A DNA stretch of 64,000 bases, taken from positions 2,919,501 to 2,983,500 of the forward strand of contig NZ_CP090095.1 in NCBI RefSeq assembly GCF_021391675.1, in the 5' to 3' direction. The stretch is from Neorhizobium galegae. GTDB lineage: Bacteria; Pseudomonadota; Alphaproteobacteria; Rhizobiales; Rhizobiaceae. The notes under the pieces were generated by a model that saw only the letters and a program-made list of their open reading frames with translations, did not search any database and had not been told where the DNA came from. Positions within the stretch are counted from its first letter, which is position 1. Each line of letters opens with the position of its first letter. A program made the translations under genes and the position numbers. Shown here piece after piece: positions 62,209 through 64,000 of the stretch.

Positions 62209-63462
62209 CTACACCGCCGGCGGCGTCACCGCGCCGAGCTTGTCGATCTGCTGGCGGATATGGGCGCATTCGGCCGGCGAGTTGGCAAGCGCGATCGCCC
62301 GGTCGAAGGCTTCGCGGGCTTCGGCTCTGCGGCCAGCCTGCATCATCAGCCCGCCCTTGACCCCGTGGAAATAGAAATAACCGTCGAGCTTGTCGGCAAG
62401 CGGCGCGATCATGTCGAGCGCCGCCTCCGGCCCTTCGAGCTTGGAGACCGCGACGGCCTTGTTGAGCGTCACCACCGGCGACGGCTGGATGCGCTCCAGG
62501 AGACCGTAGAGCATGGTGATCTCCTTCCAGTCCGTATCCTTCGGTGTCGGGGCGCGGGCATGCAGCGCCGAGATCGCCGCCTGCACCTGATAGGGGCCGG
62601 GCTTGCGGTGGCGGATCGCCTTGTCCAGCAGCGCCAGGGCCTCGTTGATCAGCTTGCTGTCCCAGCGGCTGCGGTCCTGATCCTCAAGCAACACGATCTG
62701 GCCGTCCTTGTCGATACGGGTCCTGGCACGCGAATGCTGCAGCAGCATCAGCGCCAAAAGGCCCATGATCTCCGGCTCGGCCGGGAAGATCCGCAGCAGG
62801 AGGCGAGCGAGCCGGATCGCCTCGTCGCAGAAGGCGGCGCTGTCGGGATTGGTGATGCCGGCGGAATACCCCTCGTTGAAGACGAGATAGATCATCGACG
62901 AGACGATGCCGAGGCGTTCTGCCCGTTCCGAAGGTCCCGGCGCCTCGAAGGGCACGCCGGCCTTGGCGACGCGCGCCTTGGCGCGGGTGATGCGCTGTTC
63001 CATGGCGCTGTCGCCGACCAGGAAGGCCCGGGCGATCTGGGCGACGCTGAGGCCCGAGACGATCCTGAGCGCCAGCGCGATCTGCTGGGTCGCCGGCAGG
63101 TCCGGATGGCAGCAGATGAACATCAGCCGCAGGATGTCGTCGCGGTAGTGGGAATTGTCGAGCCGGTCTGCCATGTCGCCTTCGGCATCGGACAGATCGG
63201 AGAAGGCTTCCTCCTCCGGCAATGGATCGTTCTTGGAGCGCTTGCGGACCACGTCGATGCCGCTGTTGCGGCCGACGAAGATCAGCCAGGCGGCCGGATC
63301 GCGCGGCGGCCCCTTGTCCGGCCAGGTCCGGATGGCGCGCAGGCACGCCTCCTGAAAGGCCTCTTCCGCGGTATCGAGATCGCGGAAATAACGAAGGAGC
63401 GCACCGAGCGCCTGCGGCCGGGCGGCCGTCAGGGCAAGCTCGATCCAGGCAATATCTGTCAT
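62209..63462 (-). CDS. ECF sigma factor, ECF42-like with C-terminal TPR-type domain
   Basis: This 417-residue protein has sigma region 2 ('LGALLRYFRDLDTAEEAFQEACLRAIRTWP'), region 4 ('LALRIVSGLSVAQIARAFLVGDSAMEQRITRAKARV') and a C-terminal helical domain of about 200 residues ('LYGLLERIQPSPVVTLNKAVAVSKLEGPEAALDMIAPLADKLDGYFYFHGVKGGLMMQAGRRAEAREAFDRAIALA'). This fits ECF42 factors, which lack an anti-sigma and occur with a DGPF protein. The two overlap by four bases here. Its regulon is unknown. Confidence 0.92.
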   Translation of the reverse strand: MTDIAWIELALTAARPQALGALLRYFRDLDTAEEAFQEACLRAIRTWPDKGPPRDPAAWLIFVGRNSGIDVVRKRSKNDPLPEEEAFSDLSDAEGDMADRLDNSHYRDDILRLMFICCHPDLPATQQIALALRIVSGLSVAQIARAFLVGDSAMEQRITRAKARVAKAGVPFEAPGPSERAERLGIVSSMIYLVFNEGYSAGITNPDSAAFCDEAIRLARLLLRIFPAEPEIMGLLALMLLQHSRARTRIDKDGQIVLLEDQDRSRWDSKLINEALALLDKAIRHRKPGPYQVQAAISALHARAPTPKDTDWKEITMLYGLLERIQPSPVVTLNKAVAVSKLEGPEAALDMIAPLADKLDGYFYFHGVKGGLMMQAGRRAEAREAFDRAIALANSPAECAHIRQQIDKLGAVTPPAV

Positions 63463-63848
63463 GTCTTGGTCTCGCCATGTTTGATCTCGCCGGGATGGAA
63501 GACGAGGAAGGGCCGGATTTCATAGGAACTGGAGCCGGGATTGACCGCCGACAGCGCCTTTGAAAAGGCGACCGCTTCTTCCAGCGTCTCGACGTCGAGC
63601 GTGTAGAAACCGAGCAGCACTTCCTTGGTTTCCGCAAACGGCCCGTCGAACACCAGCGGTTCTTCCTTGCCTTTTCGCACGGTGGTGGCAGCGGTCGTCG
63701 GCATCAGCCGTCCGACCGGGCCGAGCTTGCCGGCCTGCGCATAGGGCGTCTGCACCTCGATGAGCCGTGCCATGACGGCATCCTCTTCCTCCTTGGACCA
63801 GGCGAAGACGGTTTCCTCATGGGCGTAGCAAAGGATGGCGTAAAGCAT
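63459..63848 (-). CDS. YciI-family DGPF-motif protein, partner of the ECF sigma
   Basis: This 129-residue protein has the YCII fold with the DGPF motif ('VFDGPFAETKEVLLGFYTLDVETLEEAVAFSKAL') and a C-terminal 'SSYEIRPFL'. Its start at 63848 follows AAGGAG, and its stop overlaps the ECF start as ATGA. DGPF genes accompany ECF42 factors, though their mechanism is unsettled. Confidence 0.9.
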   Translation of the reverse strand: MLYAILCYAHEETVFAWSKEEEDAVMARLIEVQTPYAQAGKLGPVGRLMPTTAATTVRKGKEEPLVFDGPFAETKEVLLGFYTLDVETLEEAVAFSKALSAVNPGSSSYEIRPFLVFHPGEIKHGETKT

Positions 63849-63921
63849 GCGTAGCTCCTTCTCCTAATGAAGACGAAGGATTAGCGCGGGTCCCGACAGG
63901 GCGCAGCAATTTTTTGATGGA

Positions 63922-64000
63922 TCAGCGCCGGCCGGTCGGGCTGGTGCCGAACGTTTCGCGGAAACGGCGGGAGAAATGCGACCGCGAGGCGTAACCCGCC
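63922..64000 (-). CDS. AraC family regulator, C-terminal end only
   Basis: The last 79 bases read, on the minus strand, 'AGYASRSHFSRRFRETFG' followed by TSPTGRR and a TGA stop at 63922-63924. This is the second HTH end of an AraC-family regulator whose start lies beyond the window. It sits beside the ECF42/DGPF pair on the same strand, and may be its upstream neighbour rather than its regulator. Confidence 0.75.
   Translation of the reverse strand, partial: AGYASRSHFSRRFRETFGTSPTGRR

Overview
The window is GC-rich chromosomal DNA from an alphaproteobacterium of the Rhizobiaceae (Rhizobium, Sinorhizobium or Agrobacterium relatives). The evidence is a fused TrpE(G) anthranilate synthase behind a tryptophan attenuator, a NolR-type regulator, a BacA/SbmA peptide transporter, a ChoXWV choline transporter, a short PutA with a divergent Lrp-type regulator, TGA-N9-TCA (RirA-type) iron boxes before a heme receptor, and rhizobial intergenic palindromes. 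No rRNA, tRNA, CRISPR array, prophage or transposase was seen. Genes are dense, on both strands and mostly housekeeping or catabolic.

Layout. 1-8.7 kb: 3' part of a DUF2076 gene, queF with a cation-efflux gene, an MFS exporter divergent from a LysR regulator, a GFA protein, a GNAT and trpE(G) with leader peptide and attenuator. 8.7-19.4 kb: extensin-like protein, a DUF559 nuclease gene framed by inverted palindromic repeats, VOC protein, fhs, TonB-dependent heme receptor, putA/putR. 19.5-31.2 kb: LuxR-type and PAS proteins, DUF2333, an unknown helical protein, pseudoazurin, tdk, choXWV, HugZ, nolR, and an HWE histidine kinase with a single-domain receiver. 31.5-40.5 kb: omega-amino-acid:pyruvate aminotransferase, an unknown secreted protein, an alpha/beta hydrolase divergent from a frameshifted ohrR, a LivK-type binding protein, an Lrp regulator divergent from a PLP enzyme, and adenine deaminase. 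40.5-49 kb: a PIN/RHH pair, an Atu4866-family protein with a tiny upstream ORF, AraC, an ArsR-SRPBCC operon, a second GFA protein, alpha-glucosidase divergent from a KDG-type kinase, OsmC and VapBC. 49-64 kb: a GT4 glycosyltransferase, der with a TPR protein, polysaccharide deacetylase, bacA, an MFS protein, map, an LLM oxidoreductase, a two-receiver GGDEF protein, AHSA1 and DUF1905 proteins, an ECF sigma with its DGPF partner, and the 3' end of an AraC gene.

Shared themes are divergent regulator/target pairs with visible palindromic operators (LysR-MFS, PutR-PutA, OhrR-hydrolase, Lrp-PLP enzyme, ArsR-SRPBCC), heme and iron use (TonB receptor, HugZ), oxidative stress, and amino-acid, choline and sugar use. 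Five inverted pairs of palindromic repeats lie between genes. One pair encloses a single gene for a Vsr-like DUF559 nuclease, with repeat edges within a base or two of its start and stop codons. This is the most unusual structure in the window and looks like a REP-borne gene cassette.
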